Shown here piece after piece: positions 44,075 through 51,209 of a stretch of DNA of 64,000 nt. The notes beneath the pieces were generated by a model. That model saw only the letters and a program-made list of their open reading frames with translations. It was not told where the DNA came from and did no database searches. The number at the start of each line of letters is the position of its first letter. The stretch's first letter is position 1. The position numbers and the translations under genes are program-made. Origin of the DNA: Pedobacter borealis DSM 19626 (lineage in GTDB: Bacteria; Bacteroidota; Bacteroidia; Sphingobacteriales; Sphingobacteriaceae); contig NZ_JAUG01000008.1 in the NCBI RefSeq assembly GCF_000708285.2, positions 1 to 64,000 on the forward strand, given 5' to 3'.

Positions 44075-44581
44075 ATGAAATTAAATATAAAATCAAGTGT
44101 GTATTTGGGATTAATGGTTATTATGGGATTGGCTTCTTGTAAAAAAGAAAATATTTCTAACGTTAATAATCTTCCCGAAATACCGGTAACCGTAAACAAT
44201 AAATACGATATCTTTACTGCACCAACTGTTAAAACCTCTTTAAGCGGGGGCGGTGCAATTCAGATTGTATTGTCAATCCCTGCTGAATCGGGCAGAACTA
44301 TTAAAGAAATAACAAGGGTAGCGGCTGGAACGGCTTATGGAAGTGTTCAGGTAGCTACTGGTTTATATAATACTGCTCCTATTGTTGGAAATGGTACTAC
44401 TGTTACCTTTAATACGACTTTAGCCGAATACACTGCTAAAACAGGTTTAGCTGCCCCTACTTCAGCTGTAGCAGGAACAACTACTGCTGCGATTTTGGCA
44501 AGAAGTTTTTATTTCCTCATTACCCTTGATAATGGACAAACTATTGTTCCAACATATGTAAGGGTTTATGTAGATAAGTAA
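44075..44581 (+). CDS. Small lipoprotein downstream of SusCD pair 4, function unknown
   Basis: The 168-residue lipoprotein has lipobox GLASC (Cys 22) followed by KKENISNVNNLPE. The rest is predicted all-beta, with many Thr, Val and Ala, ending in TLDNGQTIVPTYVRVYVDK. I do not recognise a family. It is the third gene of the pair 4 operon (30 bp after SusD and before a terminator) and occupies the position of SusE/SusF-type or DUF1735 accessory lipoproteins, so it may bind ligand at the surface. That role is inferred only from position and lipidation. Confidence 0.65.
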   Translation: MKLNIKSSVYLGLMVIMGLASCKKENISNVNNLPEIPVTVNNKYDIFTAPTVKTSLSGGGAIQIVLSIPAESGRTIKEITRVAAGTAYGSVQVATGLYNTAPIVGNGTTVTFNTTLAEYTAKTGLAAPTSAVAGTTTAAILARSFYFLITLDNGQTIVPTYVRVYVDK

Positions 44582-44606
44582 CTCATTTAAAAACAGTATT
44601 AAGAGG

Positions 44607-44635
44607 AGGAGATTGCATTGCAATCTCCTTTTTTT
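44607..44635 (+). terminator. Rho-independent terminator after the pair 4 operon
   Basis: AGGAGATTG at 44607-44615 pairs perfectly with CAATCTCCT at 44621-44629 around CATTG, followed directly by a run of T to 44635. It is a textbook hairpin 26 bp after the lipoprotein stop. Confidence 0.94.
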
Positions 44636-44738
44636 GTCTGAGATTTTTAACTTTATTTATTGTGTGTGTATATTTTGTTTTTTTTGATTCTTTTTTTTGT
44701 TGTATTTTAGTTTGTTATTGATTTTTTAGTTTTTATAT

Positions 44739-44903
44739 TCAGCTATTATTAACTAAACTAAAATTTTTATGAAAAAACCTCTACGGAATTCATTCGTATT
44801 TCCGTTATTGCAAATTTTGAAACAAATTACGATCGAATTTTGGCAAAAATCCTATCATGTGGGGATGATTCATCGCTCTTTTCTGATTTATGTGTTAAAA
44901 TGA
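44739..44903 (+). pseudogene. Decayed 5' end of a susC gene
   Basis: The leader TATTATTAACTAAACTAAA and the start ATGAAAAAACCTCTACGGAA match, base for base with few changes, the leader and first codons of the intact susC at 45145 and its relatives. From ATG 44769 the frame reads MKKPLRNSFVFPLLQILKQI and stops at 44903 after 44 residues. The signal peptide is broken and there is no CarboxypepD or plug domain. It is best explained as the remnant of a lost or aborted duplicate of the susC 5' region. Its ATG and leader remain intact, so it could still be transcribed or translated as a short peptide. Confidence 0.65.
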
Positions 44904-45144
44904 AGTTTAAACTGGCAGAACCACCACAGTTGTAATTACGATAGCTCATTTTATCATTCAATTAACAAATATTATTTCTTTAATTTTTTTGCAAAAAAAG
45001 GGTTAACTGACTAAATGAAGCTAATCTGTTTTTTAAGGGTACTTTGATTTTTGAGTGAATAATGCAAATATAAAATTGTAAAATTTGCATTACAAAATAC
45101 TAAATCATATATTGGATTATTATTAACTAAACTAAATTATTTTT
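44904..45144. other. Region between the susC relic and SusCD pair 5
   Basis: About 240 AT-rich bases without a gene. They include a perfect inverted repeat at 45060-45092, listed separately, and the susC leader TTATTAACTAAACTAAATT just before the ATG at 45145. No clear TAnnTTTG box was found, although AAAATTTGC lies inside the right arm of the inverted repeat. Confidence 0.4.
45060..45092. promoter_or_regulatory. Perfect inverted repeat upstream of SusCD pair 5, operator candidate
   Basis: TAATGCAAAT at 45060-45069 pairs with ATTTGCATTA at 45083-45092, a 10-bp perfect dyad with a 13-base AT-rich centre. It lies 53 bases before the susC ATG, where a promoter is expected. The right arm includes TTTGC, as in a -7 box, so a bound protein could block the promoter. 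There is no T-run, so I do not call it a terminator. Confidence 0.4.
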
Positions 45145-48100
45145 ATGAAAAAACTTCTACAAAGTTTGTTCATATTGCTATTTATTGCCACCTCAGCAAT
45201 AGCGCAAGATCGAACAATCACTGGAACAGTTACGGCTCAAGAAGATGGATTACCTCTCCCAGGTGTAAGTGTAAAAATCAAAGGTGCAACTGGCGGAACC
45301 ACTTCAGGTGCAGATGGTAAGTATTCACTCAAAGTCAATGGCAAAGCAACAGCACTAGAATTCTCGTATATCGGTTTCTTAAGCCAAACAAAAGCTATTG
45401 GCGGTAGTAATGTGGTTAACGTACAGTTAAAAAGCGATTCTAAAACATTATCTGATGTCGTAGTAACAGGTTATACCACACAATCAAAGAGAGATGTTAC
45501 CGGGTCAATAGCAAGTGTAAGTGGAGAAAAGCTTAAAAACTTACCTGTTCAGAGTTTTGAGCAAGCACTTGCAGGTAAAGCAGCAGGTGTAAACATCATT
45601 CAGCCAAACGGCGTTTTAAATAACCCTCCTGTTTTTAGGGTGCGTGGTTTTAACTCTATCTCTTTAAGTTCTTATCCATTAATCATTGTTGATGGTATTC
45701 CTGTATTTACCGGCGATCAATCGGCTAACAGTGCTGCAGGTAATGCATTGGGAGACATCAACCCTGCTGATATCGAATCGATCGATATCTTAAAAGATGC
45801 GGCATCATCTGCAATCTATGGTTCCAGAGCAGCTAACGGCGTTGTAGTAATTACTACTAAAAAGGGTAAACAAGGGGTAACTAAAATTAATTATGAAGGT
45901 TGGGTAGGAACTACAAAAGCCCAAAACCTTACACCATTATTAAATGCCGCCGAATATGTTCTGATCAAAAATGAATCCAGAACAAATAATGGCCAGGCTC
46001 CAGCATTCTTTCTACAAACAAGATCGGATGGTTCGCAAGTAGAAACAAATTGGTATGATTACGCCTATAGAACAGCCACATCTCAAAACCATGCCTTAAA
46101 CTTTTCTGGGGCAAATGAAAAAACTTCATATTATGTATCATTAGGATATAGCAATCAAGAAGGTTTTATCATTGGAAACTCTTTTGAAAGGAAAAATGGC
46201 CGTGTAAATATTGACCATAAATTATTTAAAAACGTAACTATTGGAACAAACTTTTCATATAGTAATACCTTAAACCGTGCACCCAATACGGGTTCACTAC
46301 CTGGACAGGCTTTCTCAACTGTTGGTTTGGGTAGGTTGGCAATTGTATTGCCTCCAAACGTAGCGGCATATAACGAGGACGGCTCTTATAATATAAATGC
46401 GCCGGCAGGCTCTGTCGGTTTAGGTGCAAATACCATTGCATCAAATTATCCGAATGCAGCTGTATTGGTAAACGAAGATAAAAATACATCAGAAAGTGAC
46501 CGTATCATAGCAAATGCTTATGCTTCAATCCAGATTGTAAAAGGCTTAACTTTTAAAACGACTTATGGTTTAGATAACCTTAAAATCGATAACAATTCAT
46601 TTGTTAACCGTTTACAAGGTGATGGTTTTCCTTACGTTGGAGGTGCCACCAGTAATTTTGTAAAAAATAGTAGGTGGAATTGGTCCAACACGTTAAACTA
46701 TAATGGTGTATTTGGTGATCATTCCGTGGGTGCATTTATCGGTGCTGAAGACCAGTATACCAAATCGCTTGGCTATGGTGCAACCAGACAAGGGGTAATT
46801 GATCCTTTCATTGAAGTTTTTCAGGGAGCCTTTGGCGCCATTACACCTGCTGGATTAGTACAGGGAGATAATGCTTTCCGCTCTTATTTTGGTAGTGTCA
46901 ATTATGATTATAAAAAGAAATATTATTTAACTGGATCTTTCAGGCGTGATGGCTACTCTGGATTATCAGCTGCGAATAAATATGGTAATTTTGGTGGCGC
47001 ATCAGTTGGTTATGCTATTTCAGAAGAAAGTTTCTATAAAGACCTCGGTATCAGTAAAGTCTTAACACGTATTAAATTACACGGAAGTTATGGAGAGGTT
47101 GGAAATATCAACATTGGTAATTACCCAGCCTTGTTCCTATATAATCCAGGGTTATACGGTTCTTCACCAGCACTGTCTTTTTCACAAGCAGGTAATCCTG
47201 ATTTAAGGTGGGAAACTAGTAAAAAGGCCGATATTGGAATTAATTTAGAATTTTTAAGCGGACGTTTCTCATTAGATGTAGATTATTACCACAATGATAT
47301 CGATAACCTGGTTCAGAACGCACCGCAGGCACCTTCAAAGGGCATTCCGGGGAATGCAATTACAACCAATGTTGGTAAAATGTATAACAAGGGGCTTGAA
47401 TTTACATTAAATTCAAGGAATTTTGATGGTGATGACTTCGGTTGGACAACCAGTTTTACTTTCAGTACATTGAAAAACGAGGTTACTGCATTGGGTAATA
47501 ACAATGCAGATTTATTTGGCGCTACCTCTTTAGAAACTGCAAATATTACAAGAGTGGGCTATCCTATTGGATCGATCTATACGGTTGAAACTGCAGGTGT
47601 TGACCCAGCAACCGGCGAACGGATTTTCGTTAATAGATTTGGGCAAAAATTAAGGTTCAGTTTTGGCCGTGCTACTGCAGCCCGTTACCAGTATCTTGAT
47701 GGCCCGAATGCAGGACAAAATGCCCCAGCAATTGATGCCGCATTAGATGCCACAATAACCGGACAATCAATACCAAAATGGTTCGGCGGTTTAGATAATA
47801 ATTTCCGTTATAAAGCTTTTGATTTAAGTTTAGGGTTAACATTCTCGGGTGGAAACAAGATTTACTATGGATCATTAGCGGGTCTTCGTGATCAACGCTT
47901 TTGGAACAATGAAGCAGGTGTATTGAACAGATGGACCACACCAGGTCAGATCACAGATATACCCCGTGTTGTTTATGGTGATAATACTTCAAATGGATCT
48001 GCTTTTGCCCAATCACAGAATGTTTTCTCTGGCAATTTCTTGAAAGTTAGAAACCTAGCTTTGGGTTATACGCTGCCAAAAACGCTTTTAAGTAAATATG

Positions 48101-48297
48101 GGGTTTCAAACATTAGGGTTTATGCGCAATCAAGTAATCTTTGGATTATATCAAACTACCCAGGCCCTGATCCAGAGGTTTCTGTAAATGGTAACTCTAC
48201 CACAACAGGAAATAGTGGTAACCTGGCACCAGGTGTAGATAGAAATTCTGTGCCATCTGGTAGAACACTTACTTTTGGTATTAATGTTGGATTTTAA
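45145..48297 (+). CDS. SusC/RagA family TonB-dependent transporter (pair 5)
   Basis: The 1050-residue protein has a signal peptide (MKKLLQSLFILLFIATSAIA), a CarboxypepD_reg-like domain at about 23-98 (TITGTVTAQEDGLPLPGVSV) and a plug beginning DVVVTGYTTQSKRDVTGSIA. This is the VVTGYG-type of canonical SusC rather than the VVTALG type of pairs 1, 2 and 4. IIVDGIPVFTGD and ILKDAASSAIYGSRAANGVV follow, and the barrel ends in INVGF. No STN domain is present. The N-terminus is nearly identical to the others, although the body belongs to a different branch. Confidence 0.93.
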   Translation: MKKLLQSLFILLFIATSAIAQDRTITGTVTAQEDGLPLPGVSVKIKGATGGTTSGADGKYSLKVNGKATALEFSYIGFLSQTKAIGGSNVVNVQLKSDSKTLSDVVVTGYTTQSKRDVTGSIASVSGEKLKNLPVQSFEQALAGKAAGVNIIQPNGVLNNPPVFRVRGFNSISLSSYPLIIVDGIPVFTGDQSANSAAGNALGDINPADIESIDILKDAASSAIYGSRAANGVVVITTKKGKQGVTKINYEGWVGTTKAQNLTPLLNAAEYVLIKNESRTNNGQAPAFFLQTRSDGSQVETNWYDYAYRTATSQNHALNFSGANEKTSYYVSLGYSNQEGFIIGNSFERKNGRVNIDHKLFKNVTIGTNFSYSNTLNRAPNTGSLPGQAFSTVGLGRLAIVLPPNVAAYNEDGSYNINAPAGSVGLGANTIASNYPNAAVLVNEDKNTSESDRIIANAYASIQIVKGLTFKTTYGLDNLKIDNNSFVNRLQGDGFPYVGGATSNFVKNSRWNWSNTLNYNGVFGDHSVGAFIGAEDQYTKSLGYGATRQGVIDPFIEVFQGAFGAITPAGLVQGDNAFRSYFGSVNYDYKKKYYLTGSFRRDGYSGLSAANKYGNFGGASVGYAISEESFYKDLGISKVLTRIKLHGSYGEVGNINIGNYPALFLYNPGLYGSSPALSFSQAGNPDLRWETSKKADIGINLEFLSGRFSLDVDYYHNDIDNLVQNAPQAPSKGIPGNAITTNVGKMYNKGLEFTLNSRNFDGDDFGWTTSFTFSTLKNEVTALGNNNADLFGATSLETANITRVGYPIGSIYTVETAGVDPATGERIFVNRFGQKLRFSFGRATAARYQYLDGPNAGQNAPAIDAALDATITGQSIPKWFGGLDNNFRYKAFDLSLGLTFSGGNKIYYGSLAGLRDQRFWNNEAGVLNRWTTPGQITDIPRVVYGDNTSNGSAFAQSQNVFSGNFLKVRNLALGYTLPKTLLSKYGVSNIRVYAQSSNLWIISNYPGPDPEVSVNGNSTTTGNSGNLAPGVDRNSVPSGRTLTFGINVGF

Positions 48298-48308
48298 AAT
48301 TAGAGATC

Positions 48309-49790
48309 ATGAAAATTAAAATAAATAATAAAATAAAATATCTTTTTATCGCCGCTCCTTTACTCTTTGCGTCGTCGTGTAAAAAGGATTTCTTAACCAC
48401 AGCTCCAGATACAGCTTTACCAATTGAAGATGCGTTTTCCAATCCGGACAGGATTCTATCGCAGGTAAACGGTATTTACGCTGGTGTTAAAACTGGCCAG
48501 TTTTATGGTGCAAGATATTTAATCTATAATGATATCCGTGGCGAGGACTTTGTGGTAAATAAACCCAACGGGGTAACAGGTTTAGATACCTGGAGGTTCA
48601 ATTTAACTTCGAATACCAATGAGGTTGTTAATTTATGGGGCGCAATTTACGCTGCAATAAACAGGGCTAATCTGGTTATTGAAGGCATAAATGCCAATGC
48701 ATCTTTACTTGCCCCGGCAGTAGCGAAACAATATATTGCAGAAGCCAAGTTTTTGAGGGCTTTAAGTTATTATAGCGCATTACAATTATATGCAAAACCC
48801 TATATTACGGATAACGGTGCCAGTCTGGGTGTACCCTTAAGACTTAAAGGTGAAAAGGATCTGACTGGTAACGACTTAAAGAGAAGTACTGTTGCCGAGG
48901 TGTATACACAGATTTTAAAAGATTTAAATGAGGCAGAGCCAGACTTGGCATTAACTTTACCAACAACGGCAACATCCATAAGGGCTTCCAGGAATACTGC
49001 TATTGCCTTTAAAACCAGAGTATACCTGGCGATGGGGAATTTACCGGCAGTAGTTACCGAGGCCAATAAAATTGTTAGCGCAACAGCACCATTTAAAGCA
49101 ACAACAGGTACACCTTTACAGTTAGAAGCTAATATTGCTACTGTATTTGGTGGTTCTTATACAGGTAATGCAACTGCTACTGAAGCTGTGTTATCTTTTC
49201 CAATGGCAGATTTAGATGCTCCCGGTACGCAGAATCAGTTGGCTTATTACTACAATGTTTCAACAAACCAGGCAGGCGGTAATGAAGAATATTTCTTAAA
49301 CCCTACAGGTATTTTGGCCAATCCTGTTTTCGCTGCCTCTTCTACCGATGCAAGAAAAAGTTTGACTGCGGTTTCTGGAGCAAATACCTATTTAACTAAA
49401 TTTAAGAGGCCGTCTCCATATACAGATTATATTCCTGTAATTAGATATGCTGAGGTTTTATTAAACTTAGCAGAAGCTACGGTAGTAACCGATCCTGTAA
49501 GATCTATTGCGCTATTAAACGCAGTTAGACAAAGATCCAATCCTGGTTATGTATTTCCAGCAACTGATTTATTGCCTGCAAATCTTAAAAACACTATTCT
49601 TACCGAAAGGAGAATTGAGTTGCTTGGGGAAGGCTTTAGATCTCCGGATGTAATGAGGCTAGGGGCTAACTTTGTTGCCAAAAGTGGCCCTCAGGGTACC
49701 GCTCCTGCAATTCCATTTAATACTGCAGGCTATATTTGGCCAATATCGGCTAATGAGGTTCAAAACAATAAATTGATTGTTCAGAATTAG
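48309..49790 (+). CDS. RagB/SusD family nutrient-uptake lipoprotein (pair 5)
   Basis: The 493-residue lipoprotein has lipobox FASSC (Cys 24) followed by KKDFLTTAPDTALPIEDAF, the start of canonical RagB/SusD proteins. AEAKFLRALSYYSALQLYAKPY, VIRYAEVLLNLAEATV and ERRIELLGEGFRSPDVMR are the conserved SusD motifs. It is thus of a different type from the SusDs of pairs 1-4, matching the different SusC branch of its partner. It starts 11 bp after the SusC. A long bidirectional terminator follows. Confidence 0.93.
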   Translation: MKIKINNKIKYLFIAAPLLFASSCKKDFLTTAPDTALPIEDAFSNPDRILSQVNGIYAGVKTGQFYGARYLIYNDIRGEDFVVNKPNGVTGLDTWRFNLTSNTNEVVNLWGAIYAAINRANLVIEGINANASLLAPAVAKQYIAEAKFLRALSYYSALQLYAKPYITDNGASLGVPLRLKGEKDLTGNDLKRSTVAEVYTQILKDLNEAEPDLALTLPTTATSIRASRNTAIAFKTRVYLAMGNLPAVVTEANKIVSATAPFKATTGTPLQLEANIATVFGGSYTGNATATEAVLSFPMADLDAPGTQNQLAYYYNVSTNQAGGNEEYFLNPTGILANPVFAASSTDARKSLTAVSGANTYLTKFKRPSPYTDYIPVIRYAEVLLNLAEATVVTDPVRSIALLNAVRQRSNPGYVFPATDLLPANLKNTILTERRIELLGEGFRSPDVMRLGANFVAKSGPQGTAPAIPFNTAGYIWPISANEVQNNKLIVQN

Positions 49791-49801
49791 ATTTGTTCTT
49801 T

Positions 49802-49846
49802 AACAAGAAAGCCTAGCGAAGAATTTCTTCGCTAGGCTTTCTTGTT
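49802..49846. terminator. Long bidirectional terminator between SusCD pair 5 and the DoxX gene
   Basis: The sequence is a perfect 22-bp palindrome around base 49824, with arms containing AAGAAAGCCTAGCGAAGA and its complement. It lies 11 bp after the SusD stop and 14 bp before the stop of the convergent DoxX gene. Tracts of A on one arm and T on the other would serve both directions. Confidence 0.9.
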
Positions 49847-49860
49847 TATATAGTAACCTT

Positions 49861-50268
49861 TTATTTCTTATCCACACTATACTTACCCGGCCCAATAAAA
49901 ATCAGTCCGAAAAATACAATACCCAATTCTATTGCATGACTGGCACCGCCTAATCCATCTCCTTTACCAAAATGAACCAGTGCTGCAATAATCATCGTAA
50001 AGATTAATAAAATTAGCGCCGGACGGAAAAACAACCCTACAATTAGCAAGAAACCACCAAAGGTTTCGGTAGCGGCGGCCATAAAGCCCCAAAATATTGG
50101 TAAAAAGTCAATGCCGATTACTTTCATGCTTCCTCCTAAACCTGTCCAGCCGTTTGGGCCACCAGCAAGTTTCGGGAAACCATGAATAATAAACATGGTG
50201 CCTAAACCAATGCGTAGCAGCAACAAGCCTGTATTGCGGTATTTCCCTAAATTGTCTAAAATCGCCAT
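49861..50268 (-). CDS. DoxX family membrane protein
   Basis: The 135-residue protein has four predicted membrane segments (about 12-32, 50-70, 75-95, 108-128) and the DoxX pattern LLLRIGLGTMFIIHGFPKLAGG near the N-terminus, with AATETFGGFLLIVGLFFRPA in the middle. DoxX proteins are small inner-membrane proteins linked in several bacteria to quinone or thiol redox processes. The role here is unknown. It begins one base after the end of the LD-carboxypeptidase gene and is probably its operon partner. Confidence 0.88.
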   Translation of the reverse strand: MAILDNLGKYRNTGLLLLRIGLGTMFIIHGFPKLAGGPNGWTGLGGSMKVIGIDFLPIFWGFMAAATETFGGFLLIVGLFFRPALILLIFTMIIAALVHFGKGDGLGGASHAIELGIVFFGLIFIGPGKYSVDKK

Positions 50269-50269
50269 C

Positions 50270-51169
50270 TTATAAATATTTAAATTGAACGTTGTTTGTT
50301 TCTACTTTTAAGTTTACCTCAGCACCTAAAACCATACTGAGGTTATTATCGATATGTCCCGTCGGAAAATTAAAGCAGACTGGAAAATCATAGTCCTTAA
50401 CAATATCCCAAATTACCTCATCAGCCGTTTGCCCGAAAGAAATCTTTTCTTCTTCAATCTCATTAAAGGCACCAATAATCAAACCCTTTAAGACTTTTAG
50501 CTTACCCGCCCTTTTCAGCATCCGCAACATTCGGTCTATAGCGTATTCTTGTTCGCCAACATCTTCCAAAAAGAGAATTTTATCTGTAAAATCCATTTCC
50601 GAAACTGAGCCCTGTAATATGGTAAGCAAAGTTAAATTGCCTCCAATCAAAACCCCGGTCGCCTCTCCTGCCCGATTTTCAAAGGCACTCTGGTAAGAAT
50701 AGGTCTGTTTCTCGCCAAATAAAGCCTGCTGTAAAGAAATTAAAGCTTCTGTGGTAGATTCGTCAAAAGTATAGGGCATTTGCGCGTGCATGCACTGGGT
50801 ATTACATTGCGCAATCAAATGCGACAATAGCACGGTAATATCGCTGAAGCCTACAAACCATTTAGGGTTCTTGTTAAATTCTGTAAAGTCAAGGTCATCA
50901 ATAATCCTGATGGTACCATAACCGCCACGGCCCGAAATAATCGCTTTTATAGATGGATCGTCTAAAAAACGCTGAATATCTTTGGTTCTTAACGCATCAG
51001 TTCCTGCAAACTGGTGGTGACTGGCGTATACGCTATCGCCAATAATAACCTCCAAGCCCCAGCTTTCTAATCGTGCTATGGCATGGTCTATAGGTTTGGG
51101 TAATTTCTTTGCCGGACATACCAGGGCAATCTTATCTCCTTTTTTTAAATACGGGGGCTGCTTAATCAT
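50270..51169 (-). CDS. LD-carboxypeptidase (peptidase family S66)
   Basis: From ATG 51169 the protein has 299 residues. [18 protein letters not shown] (79-96) and WFVGFSDIT (104-112) are the S66 motifs, with Ser 109 as nucleophile. [10 protein letters not shown] and PTGHIDNN supply the later Glu and His. The enzyme removes the terminal D-Ala from murein tetrapeptides during cell-wall recycling in the cytoplasm. The longer frame to 51265 would add 32 hydrophobic residues and run into the metG coding region, so I use the internal ATG. It is divergent from metG with only 40 bp between starts, and upstream of the DoxX gene. Confidence 0.9.
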   Translation of the reverse strand: MIKQPPYLKKGDKIALVCPAKKLPKPIDHAIARLESWGLEVIIGDSVYASHHQFAGTDALRTKDIQRFLDDPSIKAIISGRGGYGTIRIIDDLDFTEFNKNPKWFVGFSDITVLLSHLIAQCNTQCMHAQMPYTFDESTTEALISLQQALFGEKQTYSYQSAFENRAGEATGVLIGGNLTLLTILQGSVSEMDFTDKILFLEDVGEQEYAIDRMLRMLKRAGKLKVLKGLIIGAFNEIEEEKISFGQTADEVIWDIVKDYDFPVCFNFPTGHIDNNLSMVLGAEVNLKVETNNVQFKYL

Positions 51170-51181
51170 CTTCAAAACACT

Positions 51182-51189
51182 TATCTTTG
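51182..51189 (+). promoter_or_regulatory. Candidate -7 box of metG
   Basis: TATCTTTG, followed by C, matches TAnnTTTG and lies 21 bases before the proposed TTG start at 51210, inside the 40-bp gap to the divergent LD-carboxypeptidase gene. The longer metG frame from 51078 would begin upstream of this box, inside the neighbour, which supports the short start. Confidence 0.5.
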
Positions 51190-51209
51190 CCAAATTAATA
51201 AAAATTGTT

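Noticed and set aside
45060..45092. Terminator for the susC relic
   Set aside because: The dyad is AT-rich with a 13-base centre and no following T-run, so an operator is a better reading.
51078..51209. 44-residue N-terminal extension of MetG
   Set aside because: It runs through the coding region of the divergent LD-carboxypeptidase and begins upstream of the metG -7 box.
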